A stretch of DNA of 64,000 nt from an uncultured bacterium. GTDB lineage: Bacteria > Bacillota > Clostridia > Christensenellales > QALW01. Of this stretch, positions 24,208 through 31,077 are shown one piece after another; position 1 is the first letter of the stretch, and the number at the start of each line of letters is the position of its first letter. A model generated the notes under the pieces. The model saw only the letters and a program-made list of their open reading frames with translations, was not told the DNA's origin and searched no databases. The DNA lies in NCBI GenBank assembly GCA_905214315.1, contig CAJMLN010000005.1, positions 10,362 to 74,361 on the forward strand, given 5' to 3'. The translations under genes and the position numbers were made by a program.

Positions 24208-25494
24208 ATGAAAAAGATCCTTTCGGTTATTGTTATTATTTCGTTGTTTATTTTGCTTTGCGGAGTGAGTGTCTATGCGATTATTATCTCCTCTCGCCGT
24301 GATGAGGCAAATCTTCGTTTAGAAAATGCGTATAAGGCTGACCTTCAGGAAGCTGTTTCCGGAATGCGCATGGTAGAAGCGGATCTTTCCAAGCTGATGA
24401 TTACCGGGAATGAGGCCTCCATATCACAGTTGCTTTCCACTATCGCATTAGAGAGCTCTGCCTGCCAGCAGGCGCTGTCTTCGCTGCCGATCGTAGCTAC
24501 AGGTGTACAGAATACGCTGAAATTTACGAATCAGCTTTCGTCTTATTGTGTAACGGCTTTGCATTTGCTTACCGGCAGCAATACGCTCCCAGAAAATTTT
24601 GATGAACAGATCACCGCGTTTTTTCATACTTGTCAGGATGTCAACGTTCAGCTTTCCATTGTAGAAGATGAAGTCCTTACCGGGATGATTTCTCTGCTTA
24701 CGGTAAATACGGAAGAGGCAGAAAGCGAAGGAATGTTCGGGAGCATTGCTGATGACATTGTAGAATATCCTTCCGTTATTTTTGACGGACCATTTTCTGA
24801 CGGACAGGCCCAGAATACTCCGCAGCAGCTGCGGGAAGAGGTTACGCCCGAGCAGGCTGCAGAATATCTGGATTCCTTAGGGTTTACCGCTGATTTTACG
24901 GGGCAGATGGAGGGAACCGTACCGGTATATTCCTTTTCAAGTGAAAATCTGGAAATTCAGATTTCCAAGCAGGGCGGGCTTTTGTTGATGGCACTGAATT
25001 CCCGTACTGTGGGGGAAATGGTTTTAAGTGAGGAGGAAGCACGCAGCGCTGCTGAAGCTTTTGTACAAAAGCTCAATTATGGGGAATGTGATTTGGTCTG
25101 GCAGGAAAATTACAGCAATTGCATCGTATTTAATTTTACCTCCGTGCAGAGCGGTATTGTGATGTATCCGGATATTTTTAAAGTTAAGGTAGCTATGGAT
25201 ACCGGTGAGATTGTGGCTTTTGAAGGAAAAAGCTATATTATGAACAATTTTCCGCGCCAGATTCCGGAGGTAAATATTACCAGCTCTCAGGCGCAGCTGC
25301 GATTAAAAGAAAACTTTAATGTGGAAACTTCCCGGCTTTGTATGATTGCCATTAACAATCAGGAAGAGCTGTGCTGGGAATACTACGGCGAGTATGACGG
25401 CCTTTCCTATGCGGTGTATATTTCTGCCGTCGACGGCAAGGAAAAAACAAGCTTCCGCATTATCAGCACGGATACAGGGGATATGGTCATATAG
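24208..25494 (+). CDS. ypeB: Germination protein YpeB
   Basis: A 428-residue protein with an N-terminal membrane segment (about 5-27), a long helical region, and a C-terminal set of PepSY-like domains (LSEEEARSAAEAFVQKL and the following strands). YpeB and SleB depend on each other for localisation and stability in the spore inner membrane and cortex. AAGGAGAAACT precedes the start. Shorter than the roughly 450-residue Bacillus protein. Last gene of the operon, closed by the hairpin at 25519-25552. Confidence 0.9.
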   Translation: MKKILSVIVIISLFILLCGVSVYAIIISSRRDEANLRLENAYKADLQEAVSGMRMVEADLSKLMITGNEASISQLLSTIALESSACQQALSSLPIVATGVQNTLKFTNQLSSYCVTALHLLTGSNTLPENFDEQITAFFHTCQDVNVQLSIVEDEVLTGMISLLTVNTEEAESEGMFGSIADDIVEYPSVIFDGPFSDGQAQNTPQQLREEVTPEQAAEYLDSLGFTADFTGQMEGTVPVYSFSSENLEIQISKQGGLLLMALNSRTVGEMVLSEEEARSAAEAFVQKLNYGECDLVWQENYSNCIVFNFTSVQSGIVMYPDIFKVKVAMDTGEIVAFEGKSYIMNNFPRQIPEVNITSSQAQLRLKENFNVETSRLCMIAINNQEELCWEYYGEYDGLSYAVYISAVDGKEKTSFRIISTDTGDMVI

Positions 25495-25518
25495 TTTTTT
25501 TCTATCCGCATAAAATCG

Positions 25519-25552
25519 AAAAGCCTTTTCTCTTTTAAGAAAAGGCTTTTTT
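25519..25552. terminator. Terminator after ypeB, usable in both directions
   Basis: AAAAGCCTTTTCT (25519-25531) pairs with AGAAAAGGCTTTT (25538-25550), 6-nt loop, T tail on the plus strand; on the minus strand a weaker T-rich tail faces the ZIP gene. Confidence 0.88.
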
Positions 25553-25654
25553 GTGCAAAAATTTTCGGCTGCATTCTTCAGGTGAGCAATGCCGGAAAAT
25601 ATTTTGGAGAAACCACACTGTCCGCGAGCTTTTATAAAGATAACTGGGAAAGAG

Positions 25655-26500
25655 TTATATAAAGATGATTAAAAGTCCCACAAGCAATCCGGTCATAACG
25701 GCAAAGGCCGGCAGTTTGGAGCGCCACATTAGAATGGATTCGGGCAGCAGTTCACCAAATACCACGTACAGCATGGCGCCGCTGGCAAAGCTTAAGGAAA
25801 GCGCTAAGGCTGTGTCGCCAATACTGCCGGTATAATAGCCGATTACCGCGCCGATGACCGTCGGGGCACCGCTGAGGGCTGTTATAACTACTGCTTTTGC
25901 CTTATGCATTCCTCCGGCAACCAGAGGAACGGATACGGCCATTCCTTCGGGGATATTATGCAGGCCGATCATGATGGCCATTACGAGGCCTAAATTTTCT
26001 GTTTTGGCAGCGAAGGAAGCACCGATAACGATTCCTTCGGGTAAATTATGCAGAGCTATGGCACTGGCCATGATAATGCCGGCAACAAACAATTGATAGG
26101 CGGAAGATTCTTTTTGATGCTCTTTTAAATGGTCAGCGTGGATCAGTTCGTCCAGGTCATCATGTGCTTTGGGATGATTTGCATCAATGTGTGCTACCTC
26201 ATGATTGGTACACTGATCGATCCAATAGTTGAGAAGGAACACTACCACATAGCCAAAAAGGATGCCGGCAATGATTAAATAAATAGAGATCTTACTATTG
26301 GTTTTGCTTAAATCCAGCGCTTCGGAAATCAGGTCAAAGCACACGATGCTGAGCATAATGCCGCCGGCAAAGCTCAGCAGCAGACTCACGGTTTTTTTGT
26401 TGTTTTTAAAGCATACGCCGATCAGTCCGCCGAATCCGGTGCCAAGCACTCCAGCGATAAAAGCCATAAAAATAATAGTCAAAACAGGCAAGTTTTTCAT
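25655..26500 (-). CDS. ZIP family divalent metal transporter
   Basis: A 281-residue inner-membrane protein with eight predicted helices. The two ZIP metal-site helices are clear: ALHNLPEGIVIG and GLHNIPEGMAVSVP. A histidine-rich cytosolic loop (HEVAHIDANHPKAHDD...HADHLKEHQ) lies between helices 3 and 4. ZIP proteins import Zn2+, and some carry Fe2+ or Mn2+. AAGGACG precedes the ATG. It is separated from the upstream ATPase/MgtC operon by a terminator at 26597-26635, so it is its own transcription unit. No Zur-type operator was recognised. Confidence 0.9.
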   Translation of the reverse strand: MKNLPVLTIIFMAFIAGVLGTGFGGLIGVCFKNNKKTVSLLLSFAGGIMLSIVCFDLISEALDLSKTNSKISIYLIIAGILFGYVVVFLLNYWIDQCTNHEVAHIDANHPKAHDDLDELIHADHLKEHQKESSAYQLFVAGIIMASAIALHNLPEGIVIGASFAAKTENLGLVMAIMIGLHNIPEGMAVSVPLVAGGMHKAKAVVITALSGAPTVIGAVIGYYTGSIGDTALALSLSFASGAMLYVVFGELLPESILMWRSKLPAFAVMTGLLVGLLIIFI

Positions 26501-26596
26501 CGTCCTTATGAAAAAAGAATCGAATTAATAGTATCATTATAAGCAGCAGCTTGTCAATACTTTTCGAGCTTTTTTGCAAAGGGGGCGTATCGGCTC

Positions 26597-26635
26597 AAAA
26601 AAAGGATCTGCGGTCATATACCCGCCGATCCTTTT
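26597..26635 (-). terminator. Terminator of the ATPase-MgtC operon
   Basis: AAAAGGATC (26600-26608) and GATCCTTTT (26627-26635) with inner GCGG/CCGC pairing; on the minus strand it ends in seven T residues. Confidence 0.85.
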
Positions 26636-26642
26636 ACATTAT

Positions 26643-27344
26643 TTAAACCTCTATTGTAACAAACTGCGGATTTTCCTGCAGCATTTGCGCTAATTGGTTT
26701 GCCGGTACTTCCTTCATGGTTTTAAACGAAATTCTATATTCCAGATTTCCGCTTTCCAGTCGTTTTACACGGTTTTTTTGTATTGTGACGGTATATGCTC
26801 TAAAGGCACGACATACGGATTCTTCCGCATCAAAGCTGCCTTCTGCTATAATGATGATTTCCCCGACAAAGCTGCTGTCATATCCGGTAAGAATCCGGTG
26901 CAGCGTGAGCTGCATTACAATAAGTAATATGGTTGCAAACAGACCGATTATGTAAAGGCCGGCACCAAACGCCATACCGATGCCGCAGGTAGCCCACATT
27001 CCCGCGGCGGTTGTAAGGCCCTGTACGGAAGAATTGTTCTGTTTTACTAAAATGACGCCGGCGCCTAAAAAGGGAATACCGGTTACGATTTGTGCCGCTA
27101 CCCGGCTGGCATCCGCGCTCATTCCTATTGTCAGTACATCAAAAAATCCATATTTGGAAACAATCGTCATCAAAGCGGCGCTGAGGGCAACAACTACATG
27201 CGTTCTAACGCCTGCGCCTTTGGAACGGCGGGAGCGTTCGTACCCGATTAGACAGCCGCACAGTGCAGAAATTAGAATACGAAGACAAAAGTTGATTTGT
27301 TCGTTGAGATTGAGTGTATCGAAGATTCCAAGCGGTAAATCCAT
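26643..27344 (-). CDS. MgtC/SapB family membrane protein
   Basis: A 233-residue protein. The N-terminal part has four to five helices with the MgtC signatures GCLIGYERSRRSKGAGVRTH, GIPFLGAGVILV and GLTTAAGMWATCGIGMA. An ACT-like C-terminal domain is soluble. MgtC proteins are linked to growth in low Mg2+ and to control of P-type ATPases; they are probably not transporters themselves. It begins 48 bp after the ATPase stop on the same strand with no terminator between, so it should share the ATPase transcript and its Mn2+ riboswitch. Confidence 0.9.
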   Translation of the reverse strand: MDLPLGIFDTLNLNEQINFCLRILISALCGCLIGYERSRRSKGAGVRTHVVVALSAALMTIVSKYGFFDVLTIGMSADASRVAAQIVTGIPFLGAGVILVKQNNSSVQGLTTAAGMWATCGIGMAFGAGLYIIGLFATILLIVMQLTLHRILTGYDSSFVGEIIIIAEGSFDAEESVCRAFRAYTVTIQKNRVKRLESGNLEYRISFKTMKEVPANQLAQMLQENPQFVTIEV

Positions 27345-27392
27345 ATATACCTCCCAAAATATTAAATTTTAACTTGCCTGCGAGAAAAACAA

Positions 27393-29984
27393 TTATTTTT
27401 TTATGCTCCGCTGGATCAGCTTTACAATTTCCATGATCGGAATAATGGCAAAGGCCAGAGCGATTGCAATCAGAAACTCTGTAAGGTTGATTTGTGTAAA
27501 TTGGAATGCTGCAGCAATCGGATCCACAAACAGAATGATCGTGGTCAGGATAAAGGAGACAGCCATAGCGCCCCAAAGTACAGTGTTGTGTCCTTTAATT
27601 CTAAACAGTGATTCCCTGCGGGAACGCATATTGAACGCATGAAAGATCTCTGTCATGGAAAGTGCTACAAACGCCATGGTCATTCCATGCTGGCCGTCGT
27701 CAATGAACCGGCCGATAAAATAGGCACCTACGGTAATTGCGGCAATGATAATTCCCTGAAATATAACGTCAAACCCGAGACCGCCGGCAAACACACCATC
27801 GTTGGCAGAACGCGGCTTGCGTTTCATAATGTTTTCTTCCGCTTTTTCCATACCCAGAGCGACCGCGGGGAAGGTATCGGTAACCAGGTTGATCCATAAG
27901 AGGTGGACTGCCTCCAAAATGGGAAAGCCCAGAAGCGTCGCGGTCAGAATCGTCAGTACTTCCGCCAGGTTGGAGGAGAGCAGAAACTGTATCGCCTTGC
28001 GGATATTGTCATAAATGCGCCGGCCTTCTTCCACGGCGGATACAATGGTGGCAAAGTTATCGTCGGCCAGTACCATGTCCGCAACATTTTTGGTAACGTC
28101 GGTACCGGTAATACCCATGCCGATGCCGATATCCGCATTTTTGATGGAGGGCGCGTCATTGACGCCGTCGCCGGTCATGGCCGTAATGCAGCCTTTGGCG
28201 CGCCATGCGTTTACAATGCGTACTTTGTGCTCGGGCTGTACCCGGGCGTATACATGATATTTTTCTACGGCTTTTTCAAATTCCTCGTCGGAAAATTGAT
28301 CGATTTCCGCGCCGGTCATTGCCTCTTCGGGAGAGGATATAATGCCCAGCTCCATGGCGATAGCGACGGCTGTATCTTTGTGGTCGCCGGTGATCATAAC
28401 CGGAGTGACGCCTGCAGCGCGGCAGATATCGATAGCCGGTTTTACCTCTGGGCGTACGGGATCAATCATACCGGTAAGGCCGATAAATACCAGTTCGTTT
28501 TCAAGCGCCTGCGGATCGCTGGTTTCCGGCGCTTTGTCGTAGTACTTGTAGGCCGCGGCCAGCACGCGCAGCGCTTTATCGGCAAATTGTTTATTCTTCT
28601 CAAGAATCTGTTTTTTCAGTTCTTCTGTCAGCGGTGCTTCGGTACCGTTAAGCAGTATTTTTGTACAGCATTTCAACAACTCGTCGGGTGCGCCCTTGGT
28701 GTATTGTATGATTCGATCATCCTGACGGTGCACAGTACTCATCATCTTACGCATGGAGTCAAACGGCGCTTCGTTAATACGAGGGCAGGTTTTTTCCAGC
28801 TCTGTTTTGTTCAGCCCCAGGGAATAGGCGTAATTGACCAAAGCACATTCGGTAGGCTCGCCCACAGCGGTAAAGGATTCATCCAGTGCGGCGTCGCTGC
28901 AAAGCGCCATGGCGGTGGCAAGCAGGGCTTCATTTTCACCGGTATGGTCTACTACGGTCATTTTATTTTGGGTAAGTGTACCGGTTTTATCGGAGCAAAT
29001 GACCTGTGCACAGCCTAACGTCTCCACAGCGGTAAGCTTACGGATTACCGCGTTGCGTTTGGACATATTGGTGACGCCGATAGAGAGCACGATGGTTACC
29101 ACGGCGGCAAGACCTTCGGGAATTGCCGCTACGGCGAGGCTGACGGCGATCATAAACGTATCCATCAGATTTTCGGTGCCGCTGCGCAGCAGATTGAGCA
29201 GGAAGACAAATACGCAGATGCCTAAAACAAGGTAGCTTAGAATTTTGCTCAGCTGTGACAGCTTTTTCTGCAGCGGCGTCTGTCCGTCCTCGGCTTTGGT
29301 AAGCGCTTCGGCGATCCGGCCCATTTCCGTATCCATTCCGATATCGCATACGGCGGCGACACAGCGGCCGTAGACCACGGTGCTGCCCATATATACCATG
29401 TTCTTTCTGTCGCCTAAGGGAACTTCTCCGCTTAAAACACGGGTATGTTTATCTACCGGCACACTTTCGCCTGTAAGGGGGGACTCCTCCACTTTTAAGC
29501 TGGCAGCTGTAAGAATACGCGCGTCAGCGGGAACAGCGTCGCCGGCTTCCAATATTATGATATCGCCTCTGACCAGCTCTTCGCTTTTTACACTCAGCAG
29601 TTTGCCGTCACGGACTACCTTAGAAGTTGCGGTGGTCATCTCCTGCAGAGCCGCAATGGCTTTTTCAGCCTTACTCTCCTGAAAAACGCCCAACACGGCG
29701 TTGATCAGCACTACTGCAAGAATAATGATAACGTCTGTGGGCGATTCCTGATTATACACCGCGGTAATGCCCGACACAACAGCCGCCGCAATTAGGATAA
29801 TGATCATCGGATCAATCAGCTGTGCGAGAAAGCGCTGCAGCAGCGTGACCTTTTTGCCTTCTTTGAGTTTGTTCGGACCGTACTTTTCCTGCCGCAGACG
29901 GACCTCTTCCGCAGAGAGCCCGCCGTCCTGATTGGTTGCCAGCTCCTGTAAAACCTGATCCTCTTCAAGCAAGTATTCTTTCAT
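27393..29984 (-). CDS. P-type Ca2+/Mn2+ ATPase (PMCA/SERCA type)
   Basis: An 863-residue cation-exporting P2-type ATPase. Visible landmarks: N-terminal cation ATPase domain (LSAEEVRLRQEKYGPN), TGES actuator loop (SPLTGESVPV), the M4 site AVAAIPEGLAAVV, phosphorylation motif SDKTGTLTQNK, KGAPDELL nucleotide loop, TGDGVNDAPS hinge, and M6 NLVTDT. These are the SERCA-like Ca2+ sites, which also handle Mn2+. The start at 29984 follows GGGAGAGAG; a TTG at 29999 lies upstream of this site. The 5' leader contains a yybP-ykoY riboswitch and terminator, so expression should rise with Mn2+, favouring a role in Mn2+ export. Confidence 0.92.
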   Translation of the reverse strand: MKEYLLEEDQVLQELATNQDGGLSAEEVRLRQEKYGPNKLKEGKKVTLLQRFLAQLIDPMIIILIAAAVVSGITAVYNQESPTDVIIILAVVLINAVLGVFQESKAEKAIAALQEMTTATSKVVRDGKLLSVKSEELVRGDIIILEAGDAVPADARILTAASLKVEESPLTGESVPVDKHTRVLSGEVPLGDRKNMVYMGSTVVYGRCVAAVCDIGMDTEMGRIAEALTKAEDGQTPLQKKLSQLSKILSYLVLGICVFVFLLNLLRSGTENLMDTFMIAVSLAVAAIPEGLAAVVTIVLSIGVTNMSKRNAVIRKLTAVETLGCAQVICSDKTGTLTQNKMTVVDHTGENEALLATAMALCSDAALDESFTAVGEPTECALVNYAYSLGLNKTELEKTCPRINEAPFDSMRKMMSTVHRQDDRIIQYTKGAPDELLKCCTKILLNGTEAPLTEELKKQILEKNKQFADKALRVLAAAYKYYDKAPETSDPQALENELVFIGLTGMIDPVRPEVKPAIDICRAAGVTPVMITGDHKDTAVAIAMELGIISSPEEAMTGAEIDQFSDEEFEKAVEKYHVYARVQPEHKVRIVNAWRAKGCITAMTGDGVNDAPSIKNADIGIGMGITGTDVTKNVADMVLADDNFATIVSAVEEGRRIYDNIRKAIQFLLSSNLAEVLTILTATLLGFPILEAVHLLWINLVTDTFPAVALGMEKAEENIMKRKPRSANDGVFAGGLGFDVIFQGIIIAAITVGAYFIGRFIDDGQHGMTMAFVALSMTEIFHAFNMRSRRESLFRIKGHNTVLWGAMAVSFILTTIILFVDPIAAAFQFTQINLTEFLIAIALAFAIIPIMEIVKLIQRSIKK

Positions 29985-30010
29985 TTTTCTCTCTCCCAAC
30001 TTTTTATAAA

Positions 30011-30050
30011 ATAAAAAAAGACCTATCCTGTTTAAAAGCGGATAAGTCTT
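30011..30050 (-). terminator. Riboswitch-controlled terminator before the ATPase
   Basis: On the minus strand AAGACTTATCC (30050-30040) pairs with GGATAGGTCTT (30028-30018) with one G-U, followed by a run of T. Its 5' arm is the 3' edge of the riboswitch, so ligand binding would prevent termination. Confidence 0.8.
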
Positions 30051-30137
30051 ATCATTTCAATAAAGCCAGCGGAAATTTCCGCGATATGTTGACTTTATCA
30101 CGCATATGTACGGATGCGTTGATTACTCCCTTATTTC
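30036..30137 (-). ncRNA. yybP-ykoY (Mn2+) riboswitch
   Basis: The minus-strand leader begins with AAGGGAGTAATC and continues to GGCTTTATTGAAATGATAAG, the two conserved blocks whose loops join to form the Mn2+ site in yybP-ykoY RNAs. Between them lie paired arms (GCGGAAATTTCCGC, and ACGCAT with ATGCGT). Known class members activate genes for Mn2+ exporters and P-type ATPases. Boundaries are approximate. Confidence 0.85.
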
Positions 30138-30142
30138 TATAT

Positions 30143-30171
30143 AGTATAGCACCCATGAATTCAAATGTCAA
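30143..30171 (-). promoter_or_regulatory. Promoter of the riboswitch-ATPase-MgtC operon
   Basis: Minus strand TTGACA (30171-30166), 17 bp, TATACT (30148-30143), placing the transcript start at the 5' edge of the riboswitch. Confidence 0.8.
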
Positions 30172-30176
30172 TATAT

Positions 30177-30205
30177 TTGCCGGAAAAAATTTTTTGTGTT
30201 ATAAT
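30177..30205 (+). promoter_or_regulatory. Promoter of the phosphoglycolate phosphatase-like gene
   Basis: TTGCCG (30177-30182), 17 bp, TATAAT (30200-30205). It is back to back with the ATPase promoter. Confidence 0.6.
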
Positions 30206-30265
30206 TCTATATTCCTTAGTATACCGTATATTTATTGTATTTATGAAAAAATAAAAGGAGAATTT

Positions 30266-30919
30266 ATGGCGTGTAAAGCTGCTGTGTTTGACCTTGACGG
30301 TACTTTGCTGGATACGCTGGAAGACTTATATGAAAGCGTAAACCGGGCTCTTTTGCATTTTGATTTGCCAAAGAGAACAAAAAGTGAGGTGCAGGCCTTT
30401 GTGGGCAACGGCGTGGCCGCGCTGATGGAGAGAGCCGTACCGGAGGGGAGAGAAAATCCGTTTTTTTTGCCGTGTCTGCAATATTTTAAAGAAGATTATG
30501 CACGGCACGGCTTGGATCATACGGCGCCTTATCCCGGCATTGTGCCGCTCTTAAATAAACTAAATGCACAAGGTGTTCAGTGCGCCGTTGTTTCCAATAA
30601 ATTTGACGCAGCAGTAAAAGCATTGACGAAGCATTTTTTTTGTGGCCTGATTTCCTGTGCCAGGGGTGAGAGCGCGAACGTTCGCCGCAAGCCTGCGCCG
30701 GATATTGTTTTGGCCGTATTAAAGGAGATGCAGGTTTCTGTGGAAGAAGCCGTATATATCGGGGATTCGGAGGTGGATATCCGTACGGCAGAAAATTGCG
30801 GCATACCGTGTATTTCTGTATTATGGGGATTTCGGGAAAAGGAATTTCTACAAAAATGCGGCGCGTCTGTCTTTGCACAGACGCCCGAAGCACTGCTGAC
30901 GCAGATTTTTTCTTTTTAA
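30266..30919 (+). CDS. HAD-superfamily phosphatase, phosphoglycolate phosphatase-like
   Basis: A 217-residue cytosolic HAD hydrolase. Motif I FDLDGTLLDT (nucleophile and acid/base Asp), motif II Ser in VVSNK, motif III Lys in RRKPAPD and motif IV GDSEVDIRTA are in order, with a small alpha-helical cap after motif I. The Gph/PGP subgroup removes phosphate from 2-phosphoglycolate, a by-product of DNA repair, but close relatives act on other phosphate esters. Start at 30266 is set by AAAAGGAG; longer in-frame codons run through the promoter and riboswitch region. Confidence 0.85.
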   Translation: MACKAAVFDLDGTLLDTLEDLYESVNRALLHFDLPKRTKSEVQAFVGNGVAALMERAVPEGRENPFFLPCLQYFKEDYARHGLDHTAPYPGIVPLLNKLNAQGVQCAVVSNKFDAAVKALTKHFFCGLISCARGESANVRRKPAPDIVLAVLKEMQVSVEEAVYIGDSEVDIRTAENCGIPCISVLWGFREKEFLQKCGASVFAQTPEALLTQIFSF

Positions 30920-30964
30920 ATTTTTTTGTTTTATTTTTTGCTTTAGATGCAAAAAATTTTTCAC

Positions 30965-30995
30965 TTGACACCACCCCACGGGGGTATGGTATAAT
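30965..30995 (+). promoter_or_regulatory. copA promoter with CsoR-type operator
   Basis: TTGACA (30965-30970) and TATAAT (30990-30995) are 19 bp apart. Within the spacer ACCCC-ACG-GGGGT (30973-30985), followed by ATGGTA, resembles the GC-rich inverted repeat of CsoR operators. CsoR is the last gene of this operon, so copper-relieved autorepression is expected. Confidence 0.8.
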
Positions 30996-31077
30996 TGAGA
31001 AAAATCAGTTCGGCTTTGATCAGATAAAAAGCATAATTAGAGCCTGTATGTAAATAATGAAAACAGGAGGTCTTTTG

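Noticed and set aside
27903..29018. A 371-codon open frame on the plus strand
   Set aside because: It is antisense to the conserved P-type ATPase, has no ribosome site and no recognisable sequence; it is a by-product of the ATPase codon use.
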